Assembly (NCBI RefSeq): GCF_001424545.1
Contig: NZ_LMQL01000002.1
Span: 1,434-65,433 of the forward strand
Direction: 5' to 3'
DNA: 64,000 nt
Source of the DNA: Ramlibacter sp. Leaf400
GTDB taxonomy: Bacteria; Pseudomonadota; Gammaproteobacteria; Burkholderiales; Burkholderiaceae_C
Made by a program: the position numbers and the translations under genes
Notes under the pieces: model-generated
The model's database searches: none
Told to the model about the DNA's origin: nothing
What the model saw: only the letters and a program-made list of their open reading frames with translations
Shown: one piece after another, positions 9,793-17,832 of the stretch
Layout of the letters: each line of letters begins with the position of its first letter
How positions within the stretch are numbered: the stretch's first letter is position 1

Positions 9793-10695
9793 TCAAGTCC
9801 GCAACCGCAACTGCCCCGGCAACGGCATCGACCGCCGCAGCACATCCTCCGCCAGCCACAGCGCCGACCGCCGCGCGCGCTCGGCCACCATCGGCAGCGG
9901 CATCTGCACGTAGTCGTCGTTGAACACCTCGAAGCTGTAGTCGCCCGCGTAGCCGAGCGCGTCGAGCTTCTGCACCAGCGACACGATCTGCGCCGTGTGC
10001 ACGCCCTCGCCGGGGAACACGCGGTAGGTGCGCGCCGTGGCCATGCGCTCCTCGAAGGTGCGGGTCTCCTGCCACATGAAGTCCGACAGCTGCACCAGGA
10101 ACACCTTGCCCGGGTCCACCTCGTCCAGCGCATCGAAAGACGTCCCCGCGGCCAGGATGTGGAAGGAATCCAGGCCCAGGCCGAGGTTGGGGCAGTCGGC
10201 GCGGCAGACCACGTCCCAGGCGGTGGTGAACTCGTTGACCGTGCGGCCCCAGGACAGGCCCTCGTAGGCGATGCGGATGCCGTGCGGCACGGCCAGCAGC
10301 GCCAGCTTGCGCAGGTCGCGCGCCAGGTGGTCCAGGTCCTGGCTGGCGTGCGTGCTGGTCGAGGAGCAGGCCAGCAGCACCTTGCAGCCGAGCGCGGCGC
10401 ACATCTCCAGCATGGTCTTGGCGATGTCCACCTTGTACTGGTGCAGGTGCCCCGACAGCCCCTCGAAGTCGCGCAGCACCTGGAAGCCGGTGCCGCGCAG
10501 GCCGCTGGCATGCACCGCCCGCACCGCGGCCTGCCAGCCCTGCGGATGGCCCACCAGGTCGTTGGCCTTGAGCATCACCTGGCTGAAGCCGGCCTCGGCC
10601 ATCGCGGCCAGCTTGGCCTCCAGCGGGCCGGCCAGCGTGATGGTGTCCATGCCGAACCCGGCGATGGCCCGCCTCTCGCTGCGGCGGTCGGTCAT
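9793..10695 (-). CDS. quiC: 3-dehydroshikimate dehydratase-like TIM-barrel enzyme (QuiC N-domain type)
   Basis: This 300-residue sugar-phosphate isomerase/epimerase-fold protein likely converts 3-dehydroshikimate to protocatechuate. It resembles the N-terminal half of the fused bacterial QuiC. Metal-site residues expected for the AP-endonuclease-2 fold are visible: Glu in IAYEGLSWG, Asp in GLGLDSFHIL, Gln in VQLSDF and Glu in SFEVFND. GGAGG lies 7 bases before the ATG within a repeated intergenic element. The gene before it in the transcript encodes the HPPD-like domain that is usually the C-terminal half of QuiC. The next upstream genes are a shikimate-dehydrogenase-like enzyme and a TRAP transporter. 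A role in quinate/shikimate breakdown is inferred from this context; activity is unproven. Confidence 0.75.
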   Translation of the reverse strand: MTDRRSERRAIAGFGMDTITLAGPLEAKLAAMAEAGFSQVMLKANDLVGHPQGWQAAVRAVHASGLRGTGFQVLRDFEGLSGHLHQYKVDIAKTMLEMCAALGCKVLLACSSTSTHASQDLDHLARDLRKLALLAVPHGIRIAYEGLSWGRTVNEFTTAWDVVCRADCPNLGLGLDSFHILAAGTSFDALDEVDPGKVFLVQLSDFMWQETRTFEERMATARTYRVFPGEGVHTAQIVSLVQKLDALGYAGDYSFEVFNDDYVQMPLPMVAERARRSALWLAEDVLRRSMPLPGQLRLRT

Positions 10696-10741
10696 GCGAA
10701 AACCTCCGCGGTGCGAGCGCCTTCGGGCGGCCGGGCGGCGC
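10696..10741 (-). repeat. Stop-to-start intergenic element, copy 1
   Basis: On the minus strand this reads from the preceding stop codon through GGCCGCCCGAAGGCGCTCGC and ACCGCGGAGGTT to the ATG of quiC. The same order of blocks occurs at 35495-35552 and 62947-63003. It supplies the Shine-Dalgarno GGAGG. This copy lacks the AGTGCGCAGCAC block found in the copy at 62947. Confidence 0.7.
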
Positions 10742-11665
10742 TCACGCCCCGCCCCGCTCGCTGTGCACCAGCTCGAACACCACGCCGCCCAGGTAGGTCT
10801 TGGTGAGGGCGCCGCGGCGCTCGGTGTGGGCTGCCTCGGTCTCGACGAACTCCATGCCGAGCGCGCGCAGTGCCTTCACCGCGGCCAGCACGTCGGGCAC
10901 GCCCAGGCCGATGCGCTGGAAGCGCTCGCGGCCGTCGTCCACGTCCAGGCCGGGCTCGATCAGCTGCAGCATGAAGCGGCTGTCGGGGTCGACCGAGGGC
11001 GCGCGCAGCAGCTTGCCCGAGGGCAGGATGCCGAAACGCTGCTCGTCGGGGATCACCTCCAGGCCGAACAGCTCGCGGTAGAACTCGATCCAGTCGTAGC
11101 TGCGCCCGGGGCCGATGTACTGCACCACGCCGAAGAAATGCTGGCCCGCCACCGCCGGCGGCCGCGGGTCCACCGAGGGGATGGGCACGAAGTCGACGTC
11201 GTAGATGGAGAACTCGCGCCAGCGGTCCACCAGGTAGATGCGGCTGCCGCCCGGGCCATGGATGGCGGGGATGTTGAGCTCCATCGCCTCGGGGTGCGTG
11301 GGCACCTCCCAGCCGCCGCGCTCCAGCACCCAGCGGTAGGCGCTGCGCGCATCGCGCACCCGCAGCGCGACGGCGCCGATGGCGGGCGCCTCGCGGCCCA
11401 GCGCAGCGCCCACGGACGGGTCGGCGTCGTGCGCGTTGACCACGATGTTCAGCCCGCCCTGCCGGTACAGCAGCACCTCGCGCGAGCGGTGCCGCGCCAC
11501 CGGGCGGAAGCCCATCATCTCCAGCACGTGGCCGAGCGCCTGCGGGCTGGCCGTGGCGTACTCGATGAACTCCACGCCATCCAGGCCCACCGGGTTGGCC
11601 TCGTCGCTGAAGGACGCCTGCAGCGGCTCGCGCGCGTGGTCGGGTTGGAGAAGCAGGTCGCTCAT
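10742..11665 (-). CDS. HPPD-like VOC-domain protein, separate partner of QuiC
   Basis: A 307-residue two-domain vicinal-oxygen-chelate protein of the 4-hydroxyphenylpyruvate dioxygenase family. In fused QuiC enzymes such a domain follows the TIM barrel. Here it is a separate gene and lies first in the transcript, so domain order is reversed. His in GQHFFGVVQ and Glu in VFELVHS match two of the three HPPD iron ligands. The position of the second His (QRIGLGVPD) appears to be Arg, so full HPPD activity is doubtful. The start has GGGAG upstream. It may assist the dehydratase; a genuine dioxygenase is the alternative. Confidence 0.7.
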   Translation of the reverse strand: MSDLLLQPDHAREPLQASFSDEANPVGLDGVEFIEYATASPQALGHVLEMMGFRPVARHRSREVLLYRQGGLNIVVNAHDADPSVGAALGREAPAIGAVALRVRDARSAYRWVLERGGWEVPTHPEAMELNIPAIHGPGGSRIYLVDRWREFSIYDVDFVPIPSVDPRPPAVAGQHFFGVVQYIGPGRSYDWIEFYRELFGLEVIPDEQRFGILPSGKLLRAPSVDPDSRFMLQLIEPGLDVDDGRERFQRIGLGVPDVLAAVKALRALGMEFVETEAAHTERRGALTKTYLGGVVFELVHSERGGA

Positions 11666-11690
11666 GAAGACTCCCGTCGGGTCGGCCCGC

Positions 11691-12551
11691 TCAGTACTGC
11701 AGCCGGGCCAGCGAGCGAAGCGTCTGCGCGTCGGTCGTGGGCAGGCCGAAGAACTCGAGGTAGGCCGGGATCATCTCGAACAGCATGTCGGTGCCCACCT
11801 GCACCGGGCAGCCGCGCGCCTGGGCGGCGGCCAGGAAGGCGGTGGTCTCGGTCTTCATCACCACCTCGCCGACGAAGGTGCGGGGCGACAGCCGGTCCAT
11901 GTCCATGGGCAGCGGATCGCCCGGGTTCATGCCCAGCGGCGTGGCGTTGACCGCCACGTCCATGCCGGCCGGGTCGGTGCTGCCGGTGGAGACCTGCACG
12001 GCCGGGTAGTGGGTGCGCAGCCGCTGCGCCAGCCCTTCCATGGTCCCGGCCTGCACGTCGAACAGCGCGATGGCGCCCACGCCCGCGCCGGCCAGCGACG
12101 CCGCGATGGCCGAGCCCACGCCGCCGCAGCCCACCACCAGGGCGCGCGCGCCCGCCAGTTGCACGCCCTTGCGGCGCAGCCCGCGCACGAAGCCCTCGCC
12201 GTCGAACATGTCGCCCACCAGCCGGCCGGCCGCATCGCGCCGGACGGCGTTGCAGGCGCCCGCCACGCGCACCGTGGGCGAGACCTCGTCCAGCAGGTCC
12301 ACCACCGACACCTTGTGCGGCATGGTGATGAGCGCGCCGCGGATGTTCTCCAGCGAGAACAGGGCGCGCAGCACCTGCGGGAAAGCCTCGGCCTTGCACC
12401 CCATCGGCACGACCCGCGCATTGATGCCGGCCGACTCGAAGTAGGGGTTGTAGATCATGGGCGCCTTGAACGAGTGGGTGGGCCACCCGAGGTGCGCGAT
12501 CACCTCGGTGTTGCCATCCACCACCGGGGGCGCGGACTGCCTTGCGTTCAT
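11691..12551 (-). CDS. Shikimate/quinate dehydrogenase-family protein (AroE-like)
   Basis: A 286-residue NAD(P)-dependent dehydrogenase of the AroE superfamily. Visible features are the substrate loop (GWPTHSFKAP), catalytic Lys in ITMPHK, GACNAV, substrate Asp in FDGEGF and the Rossmann motif VVGCGGVGSA at about residues 140-149. In this catabolic cluster it probably oxidises shikimate or quinate to the dehydro form rather than serving aromatic biosynthesis. It lies 16 bases after the TRAP receptor gene and 25 bases before the HPPD-like gene, in one minus-strand run. Confidence 0.8.
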   Translation of the reverse strand: MNARQSAPPVVDGNTEVIAHLGWPTHSFKAPMIYNPYFESAGINARVVPMGCKAEAFPQVLRALFSLENIRGALITMPHKVSVVDLLDEVSPTVRVAGACNAVRRDAAGRLVGDMFDGEGFVRGLRRKGVQLAGARALVVGCGGVGSAIAASLAGAGVGAIALFDVQAGTMEGLAQRLRTHYPAVQVSTGSTDPAGMDVAVNATPLGMNPGDPLPMDMDRLSPRTFVGEVVMKTETTAFLAAAQARGCPVQVGTDMLFEMIPAYLEFFGLPTTDAQTLRSLARLQY

Positions 12552-12567
12552 GGCGCGCCGCCCTCGC

Positions 12568-13569
12568 CTACTTGCGGACCTTGTCCAGCTCGGCCATCAC
12601 GGCCTTGACGGTGGCATCGCCCACCGAGGCGGAGTGCTTGGCGATCACCGGCTTCATCTTCTCGCGCAGCTTGGCCACCTCGGCGGCGGGCAGCTCGGTG
12701 ACCTGCATGCCGTTCTTCTTCAGGTTGTCCAGGATGCCGGCGGCGGCGCTGCGCGACTGCTCGCGCTGGAACTTCGCCGATTCGGTGGCGGCGTCCTGGA
12801 TCACCTTCTTCTCGTCGGCCGACAGGCCGTCCCAGAACTTCTTGCTCACCACCACCGACTGCGGGTTGTACTGGTGGTTGGTCAGGGCCAGGTGCTTCTG
12901 CACCTCGAACAGCTTGGCGCCCTGGATGGTGGCCACCGGGTTCTCCTGGCCGTCCACCGCCTTCTGCTCCAGCGCGGCGTACAGCTCCGGGAACGGCAGC
13001 GGCGTCGGGTTGGCGCCCAGCGCGCTGACCCAGTCGACGTTGATCGGGTTGGGGATCACGCGCAGCTTGAGGCCGGCGATGTCTTCCACCTTGGTGATCG
13101 GGCGGCGGCTGTTGGTGATGTTGCGAAAGCCCAGCTCGTAGTAGGCCACGCCGACCAGGCCCTTCTCCTGCAGCTTGTCGTGCAGCGACCTGCCGAACGC
13201 GCCGTCCACCACCGCATCGGCCTCCTTGGCGTCGCCGAACAGGAAGGGGAAGTCGTAGATGGCGAAGTCGCGCACCACGCTGGCGAAGATGCCCGAGTTC
13301 ATCGAGGCCATCTCCAGCGTGCCGCCCTGCAGCGACGACAGGTTGGCCTGGTCGCTGCCCAGCGCGCCGCCGGGGAACACGTTGACCTTGAGCTTGCCGC
13401 CGGACTTCTGCTCCACCAGCTCGGCGAACTTCTCCATGCCCAGCACGATCGGGTGGCCCTTGGCGTTCTGGTTGGCGAACTTGATGGTCTTGGTCTGCGC
13501 GTGGACGCCGCCCGCGGCGGCCACGGCCACCGCGGCGGCCAGCAGGGTCTTGAGGAACAGTCGTTTCAT
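12568..13569 (-). CDS. dctP: TRAP transporter solute-binding protein DctP
   Basis: A 333-residue periplasmic receptor with a signal peptide cleaved near residue 24 (GGVHAQ). It has the DctP-family signature around the carboxylate-binding Arg (FRNITNSRRPI, then KLRVIPNP) and VDGQENP. It feeds substrate to the DctQ and DctM permease encoded just upstream in the transcript, 37 bases away. The catabolic neighbours suggest quinate, shikimate or a related cyclic acid as ligand; this is inference. A second DctP lies at 16730-17731. Confidence 0.9.
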   Translation of the reverse strand: MKRLFLKTLLAAAVAVAAAGGVHAQTKTIKFANQNAKGHPIVLGMEKFAELVEQKSGGKLKVNVFPGGALGSDQANLSSLQGGTLEMASMNSGIFASVVRDFAIYDFPFLFGDAKEADAVVDGAFGRSLHDKLQEKGLVGVAYYELGFRNITNSRRPITKVEDIAGLKLRVIPNPINVDWVSALGANPTPLPFPELYAALEQKAVDGQENPVATIQGAKLFEVQKHLALTNHQYNPQSVVVSKKFWDGLSADEKKVIQDAATESAKFQREQSRSAAAGILDNLKKNGMQVTELPAAEVAKLREKMKPVIAKHSASVGDATVKAVMAELDKVRK

Positions 13570-13606
13570 GGCAGGTCTCCTGGGGATGGAAAGTGGTTCT
13601 GGAAGG

Positions 13607-14887
13607 TCAGTTGTAGAGCCAGCGCGCCGGCACCATGACCAGCTGCGGGAACAGCACCATCAGCAGCAGCACCGCGAACTGCGCGAGCATGAACGGCCAC
13701 ACGCCCCTGGTGACCTCGTCCATGCTGATCTTGCCGACGCCGGCGACGGTGCTGAGGATGGTGCCCACCGGCGGCGTGATCAGGCCGATGGAGTTGTTGA
13801 TCATGAACAGCACGCCGAAATAGACCGGGTCGATGCCGGCGGCCTTGATGAGCGGCATCAGCACCGGCGTGAGGATCAGGATGGTGGGCGTCATGTCCAT
13901 GGCCGTGCCCACCAGCATCGTCAGCAGCATGATGGCCAGCAGCAGCAGCGTGGGGTGGTCCAGCAGCGGCTGCAGCAGCGTGACGAGCTGCGCCGGCAGG
14001 GCGGCCACCGTGATCATCCAGGCCGACACCATGGCGGCCGCGACCAGGAACATCACCACCGCGGTGGTCTGGGCCGCGGCCAGGAACACGCCATACAGCT
14101 GCGACAGCTTCAATTCGCGGTACACGACGGTGGCCACCAACAGCGCGTACACCGCCGCGACCACGGCCGCCTCGGTGGGCGTGAAGATGCCGAACTTCAG
14201 GCCCACGATCACGATCACGGGCAGCCCCATGGCGAAGGTGGCGTCCTTCAGCGCGACCAGGATCTCGGCGCGGCTGGCGCGCGGCGGCGGCTCGATCTTC
14301 TCGCGCCGCACCAGCCACCACCAGGTGAACCAGAGGGCCGCGCCCAGCAGCACGCCGGGGAAGATGCCGGCGATGAACAGCTTGGAGATCGAGACGTTGG
14401 CGGCGACGCCGAACACCACGAAGCCGATGCTGGGCGGGATGATCGGACCCATGACCGCCGCGGCCGACAGCAGGCCGGCGGAGCGCGCCTTGTCGTAGCC
14501 GGAGCGAACCATCATCGGCAGCAGCAGCGCCGCCAGCGCGGCCGCGTCCGCCACCGCCGAACCCGACAGCGCCGACAGCAGCGCCGCGGCCAGAATGGCC
14601 ACGTAGCCCAGGCCGCCGCGCACGTGGCCGACCAGCGCCATCGCCAGGTTGACGATGCGGCGCGACAGGCCGCCGGTGTTCATGATCTCGCCGGCCAGCA
14701 TGAAGAAGGGCACGGCCAGCAGCGGGAAGCTGTTGGCACCCTCGATGGTGTTCTGGGCCAGGATCTGGGGATCGAAGCTGCCCAGGTGGAACATCAGGGC
14801 GGCGCCGCAGGCCAGCAGCGCGAAGGCGATGGGCAGGCCCAGCGCCATGGCGCCGAGCAGCGAACCGAGGAAGACGGCGATGGTCAC
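13607..14887 (-). CDS. dctM: TRAP transporter large permease DctM
   Basis: A 426-residue inner-membrane protein with a dozen or more hydrophobic helices, typical of DctM. Family features include an N-terminal LGSLLGAMALGLPIAFALL helix and conserved Pro/Gly segments (PIIPPSIGFVVFGV, GLITPPVG). Its ATG overlaps the dctQ stop by 4 bases (ATGA), so the two are translationally coupled. It drives Na+- or H+-coupled uptake of the ligand delivered by DctP. Confidence 0.93.
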   Translation of the reverse strand: MTIAVFLGSLLGAMALGLPIAFALLACGAALMFHLGSFDPQILAQNTIEGANSFPLLAVPFFMLAGEIMNTGGLSRRIVNLAMALVGHVRGGLGYVAILAAALLSALSGSAVADAAALAALLLPMMVRSGYDKARSAGLLSAAAVMGPIIPPSIGFVVFGVAANVSISKLFIAGIFPGVLLGAALWFTWWWLVRREKIEPPPRASRAEILVALKDATFAMGLPVIVIVGLKFGIFTPTEAAVVAAVYALLVATVVYRELKLSQLYGVFLAAAQTTAVVMFLVAAAMVSAWMITVAALPAQLVTLLQPLLDHPTLLLLAIMLLTMLVGTAMDMTPTILILTPVLMPLIKAAGIDPVYFGVLFMINNSIGLITPPVGTILSTVAGVGKISMDEVTRGVWPFMLAQFAVLLLMVLFPQLVMVPARWLYN

Positions 14888-15435
14888 GGCTTGCCCCCCT
14901 CGATGACGACCGGGCCGTGCGCCACTTCCTCTTCGGACTCGACGATGGCAACCAGCTGGTCCTCACGCAGGCGGCCGGTCACCAGCCGGGTGAACTCCAG
15001 GACGATGATGGCGCCCGCCAGCACGGCGAACACGATGCCGCTGGCGTACAGCCAGGCCATCGACGCTTCCATCACCGCGCTGGTGGTGCCGATGTTGATC
15101 ACCGACTGCTGCCAGGCGCCCTGCCCCATCAGCCAGCACAGGTACAGCATGATCAGGTGGGTGGCGCCCAGGCACAGCTTCTTGCCGAACACGGGCAGCC
15201 GAGAGACCAGCACGTCGGTGCCCAGGTGGCCGTGGTTGCGCAACGCCACCACCGCGCCCAGGAAGGTCATCCAGACGAACAGCCAGCGCGAGAGCTCCTC
15301 GGAGACGGTGATCCCCGAGTTGAAGCCATAGCGCAGCACCACGTTGCCGAACACCATGATGACCATGAGGGCCAGGGCGGCCACCATGAGGAAGGCGAAC
15401 AACCGGCACATCCGGTCGATGAGGGTGTCGAGCAT
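14884..15435 (-). CDS. dctQ: TRAP transporter small permease DctQ
   Basis: A 183-residue four-helix membrane protein, the small subunit of the TRAP permease. Helices are visible at about 10-30, 48-70, 90-110 and 130-152, with ELSRWLFVWMTFLGAVVA as the family core. GGAG lies upstream of the ATG. It is the first gene of the dctQMP-aroE-VOC-quiC run. A 25-base interrupted palindrome lies 14 bases upstream of its start, well placed for repression by the adjacent TetR protein. Confidence 0.92.
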   Translation of the reverse strand: MLDTLIDRMCRLFAFLMVAALALMVIMVFGNVVLRYGFNSGITVSEELSRWLFVWMTFLGAVVALRNHGHLGTDVLVSRLPVFGKKLCLGATHLIMLYLCWLMGQGAWQQSVINIGTTSAVMEASMAWLYASGIVFAVLAGAIIVLEFTRLVTGRLREDQLVAIVESEEEVAHGPVVIEGGKP

Positions 15436-15448
15436 GCGCGGTCTCCTG

Positions 15449-15473
15449 CAGTCCGGCGATTTTGTACGGACTG
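15449..15473. promoter_or_regulatory. Candidate TetR operator before dctQ
   Basis: CAGTCCG and CGGACTG form perfect 7-base arms around an 11-base AT-rich spacer (GCGATTTTGTA). It lies 14-38 bases upstream of dctQ, between dctQ and the TetR gene, where a promoter would be expected. Confidence 0.6.
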
Positions 15474-15536
15474 GTTAATTTTCGAGCCGAGGGAAACTAC
15501 TGACACGCGCGCGGGCGTGGCCCGGCCGTGGGGTTT

Positions 15537-16247
15537 TTACTTGCGCACGAAGCGCACGACCATCTCCACCACGTTGGCGCGGCGGTGCGCGATGTAGGCC
15601 GGCGACAGCATGTCGAGCTTGAAGATCAGCCCGAAGGTGTGCCGGTTGGAGACGTTGAAGAAGCTCAGGGCCGAGATCGATGCGTGGATGTCCACCGGGT
15701 CCAGGCCCTTGCGAAAGAGGCCGGCCTTCACGCCGCGCTCGTACAGGTTGCGGATGGCCGCGATGGCCGGCACGTTCAGCTCCTGGATGCGGGGACTCTG
15801 CGCGAGGAACTGGCCGCGGTTGATGTTCTCGGACATCACCACGCGGATGTAGTACTCGTGGTGCAGGTGGTGGTCGAAGGTGAAGGCCACCAGCCGCCGC
15901 AGCGCGTCCTCCGGGTCCAGGTCCTGCAGGTGCAGCTGCGACTCGACGTCGCGCACCCGGCGGTAGGTCTCCTCCAGCACGGCGAGGTACAGGCCCTCCT
16001 TGCTGCCGAAGTAGTAGTAGATCATCCGCTTGCTGGTGCGGGTGAGCTCGGCGATGCGGTCGATGCGCGCGCCGGCCAGGCCGTGCTCGCCGAACTCCGC
16101 TTCGGCCACTTCGAGGATGTTCGCCCGGGTGCGTTCCGGGTCGTTGGTGCGGCCGGTCGGACGCTCGGCGGCGCGCGCCGGCCGCGCCTTCGGGTCCGCC
16201 TTCGCCGCCGGTTTCGCGCGCCGGGCCGATTGAACCGTTTCGTTCAT
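15537..16247 (-). CDS. TetR-family transcriptional regulator
   Basis: A 236-residue repressor. A basic, Ala/Pro-rich N-terminal tail (about 1-38) precedes the TetR helix-turn-helix (about 40-86; ILEVAEAEFGEHGLAGARID, then TSKRMIYYYFGSKEGLYLAV). The C-terminal ligand domain has HHLHHEYYIRVVMSENI. It is encoded between aroQ and the TRAP operon on the same strand. It probably senses a pathway acid or its CoA ester and controls dctQMP and downstream catabolic genes. Confidence 0.88.
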   Translation of the reverse strand: MNETVQSARRAKPAAKADPKARPARAAERPTGRTNDPERTRANILEVAEAEFGEHGLAGARIDRIAELTRTSKRMIYYYFGSKEGLYLAVLEETYRRVRDVESQLHLQDLDPEDALRRLVAFTFDHHLHHEYYIRVVMSENINRGQFLAQSPRIQELNVPAIAAIRNLYERGVKAGLFRKGLDPVDIHASISALSFFNVSNRHTFGLIFKLDMLSPAYIAHRRANVVEMVVRFVRK

Positions 16248-16289
16248 TCATCGAGTATAGGTCGCGCCCCGGGCCGGGCGCGACCCTCC

Positions 16290-16733
16290 TCAGCGCGTGG
16301 CCTGGCGTGCGAGCGCGACCACCCCGCGCAGTCCCAGCAGGTAGGACTGCGGCCCCAGGCCCTGGATCGTGCCCTTGACCGCCGGCGAGATGATGGAGTG
16401 GCTGCGCCACGGCTCACGCGCCGCGATGTTGGACATGTGCACTTCCAGCACCGGGAAGGGCATGGCCTTGATCGCGTCGTGCAGGGGCACGCCGTGCTGG
16501 GTCAGCCCGGCCGGGTTGACCAGCGCACCCTGCGCCGAGTCGATGTGCTGGTGCAGGAAGTCCACCAGCACGCCCTCGTGGTTGGACTGCACCGTGGCCA
16601 GCTCGACCTGCAGTTCGCGCGCCAGCGTCGCGAGCATCTCGTCGATCTGCGCCAGCGTGGTCGTGCCGTAGATGTGCGGCTCGCGGCGGCCGAACAGGTT
16701 CAGGTTCGGCCCGTGCAGGACGAGGATCTTCAT
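16290..16733 (-). CDS. aroQ: Type II 3-dehydroquinate dehydratase (AroQ)
   Basis: A 147-residue enzyme of the small dodecameric type II class, which interconverts 3-dehydroquinate and 3-dehydroshikimate. Motifs include GPNLNLFGRREPHIYG, QSNHEGVLVDFLH with catalytic His, NPAGLTQHG, and the substrate-binding EVHMSNI. The ATG overlaps the stop of the preceding TRAP receptor (ATGA). Type II enzymes in quinate clusters work catabolically. Together with the dehydrogenase and QuiC-type genes downstream, this gives a route from quinate/shikimate to protocatechuate. Confidence 0.93.
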   Translation of the reverse strand: MKILVLHGPNLNLFGRREPHIYGTTTLAQIDEMLATLARELQVELATVQSNHEGVLVDFLHQHIDSAQGALVNPAGLTQHGVPLHDAIKAMPFPVLEVHMSNIAAREPWRSHSIISPAVKGTIQGLGPQSYLLGLRGVVALARQATR

Positions 16734-17731
16734 TTGCGGATGCGAGCCAGCTCGTCGTTGTACAGCTTCACGGTGGCGGGGTCGTAGCTGGCGGCGAACT
16801 TGTCGGTCACCGGCTTGGCGATCTCGCGCATGCGGGCCTGCTCGGCCGGCGTCACTTCGTTGAACTGCATGCCCTTGGCCTTGAGTTCTTCCACCGCCTT
16901 CTGCGCGGCGGCGCGGCTGGCCTGGCGCTGGTAGCCGCGGGCCTCGTTGAAGGCTTCCTGCATCATGCGCTGCTCGGCGGGCGACAGGCGGTCCCAGAAG
17001 CGCTTGCTCACCAGCACGATGTTGGCCGCGTAGACGTGGTTGGTGGCGCTGACGAACTTCTGCACTTCGAAGAACTTGTTGGACAGGATCACCGAGAACG
17101 GGTTCTCCTGGCCGTCCACGGCCTTGGACTCCAGCGCGCCGTACAGCTCGGCAAACGGCATCGGCACCGGGTTGGCCTTGAACGCCTTGAACGTCTCCAG
17201 GAACACCGGGTTGGGGATCACGCGGATCTTCAGGCCATCGAAGTCCTCGGGCCTGGTGATCGCGCGGCGGCTGTTGGTGGCGTTGCGAAAGCCCAGGTCC
17301 CAGTAGCCCAGCGCGACCAGGCCCTTCTCGGGCAGCTTGGCGATCAGCGCCTGGCCGAGCGGGCCGTCCAGCAGCGCATCGGCCTGCTGGAAGTTGCCGA
17401 CCGAGAACGGGAAGTCGACCAGGCCGAACTCCTTGACGATGCCGGCCAGCGACGTGGTGGCCGGCGCGGTCATCTCCTGCACGCCGCCCTGCAGCGCGGA
17501 CTGCTGCTGCATCTCGTTGCCCAGCTGGTTGGACGGGAACTCCTGCACCTTCAGCTTGCCGCCGCTCTTGGCGGCCAGCAGTTCGGCGAAGCGCTTGACG
17601 CCCATGCTCACCGGGTGGTCGGTGTTGTTCAGGTGACCGAACTTGATGACGCGTTCCTCCTGGGCGGAGGCGCCCAGGGCCGTGGCGGCCAGCGCGAGGC
17701 CGGCCAGGGTCTTGCGGAAAAGGGGATTCAC
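16730..17731 (-). CDS. dctP: TRAP transporter solute-binding protein DctP, second copy
   Basis: A 333-residue periplasmic receptor with a signal peptide ending near ALGASA. The DctP core is FRNATNSRRAI, LKIRVIPNP and VDGQENP, and it is clearly paralogous to the protein at 12568-13569. The GTG start at 17731 is preferred: GAGGAG lies 9 bases upstream and a normal signal peptide follows. The longer reading from 17950 has no signal sequence at its N terminus. It is coupled to aroQ but has no permease genes of its own, so it may share the DctQM encoded 1.3 kb downstream. Divergent from the IclR gene at 17833. Confidence 0.88.
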   Translation of the reverse strand: MNPLFRKTLAGLALAATALGASAQEERVIKFGHLNNTDHPVSMGVKRFAELLAAKSGGKLKVQEFPSNQLGNEMQQQSALQGGVQEMTAPATTSLAGIVKEFGLVDFPFSVGNFQQADALLDGPLGQALIAKLPEKGLVALGYWDLGFRNATNSRRAITRPEDFDGLKIRVIPNPVFLETFKAFKANPVPMPFAELYGALESKAVDGQENPFSVILSNKFFEVQKFVSATNHVYAANIVLVSKRFWDRLSPAEQRMMQEAFNEARGYQRQASRAAAQKAVEELKAKGMQFNEVTPAEQARMREIAKPVTDKFAASYDPATVKLYNDELARIRK

Positions 17732-17807
17732 GAAGGTTGTCTCCTCGAAAGAAATCGGCGGCGCCCGGATGGCGCTGCGGCATGATAGGAATCGAAACAG
17801 AACAGCG

Positions 17808-17820
17808 TTCCAGACTGGAA
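17808..17820. promoter_or_regulatory. Candidate IclR operator (TTCCA-GAC-TGGAA)
   Basis: A perfect 5-3-5 inverted repeat in the divergent region between the second dctP and the IclR gene. The half-sites resemble the TTCCA/TGGAA arms of known IclR operators. It lies 13 bases before the IclR start, so autoregulation is likely. Confidence 0.55.
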
Positions 17821-17832
17821 TCCCTTTCCAAC

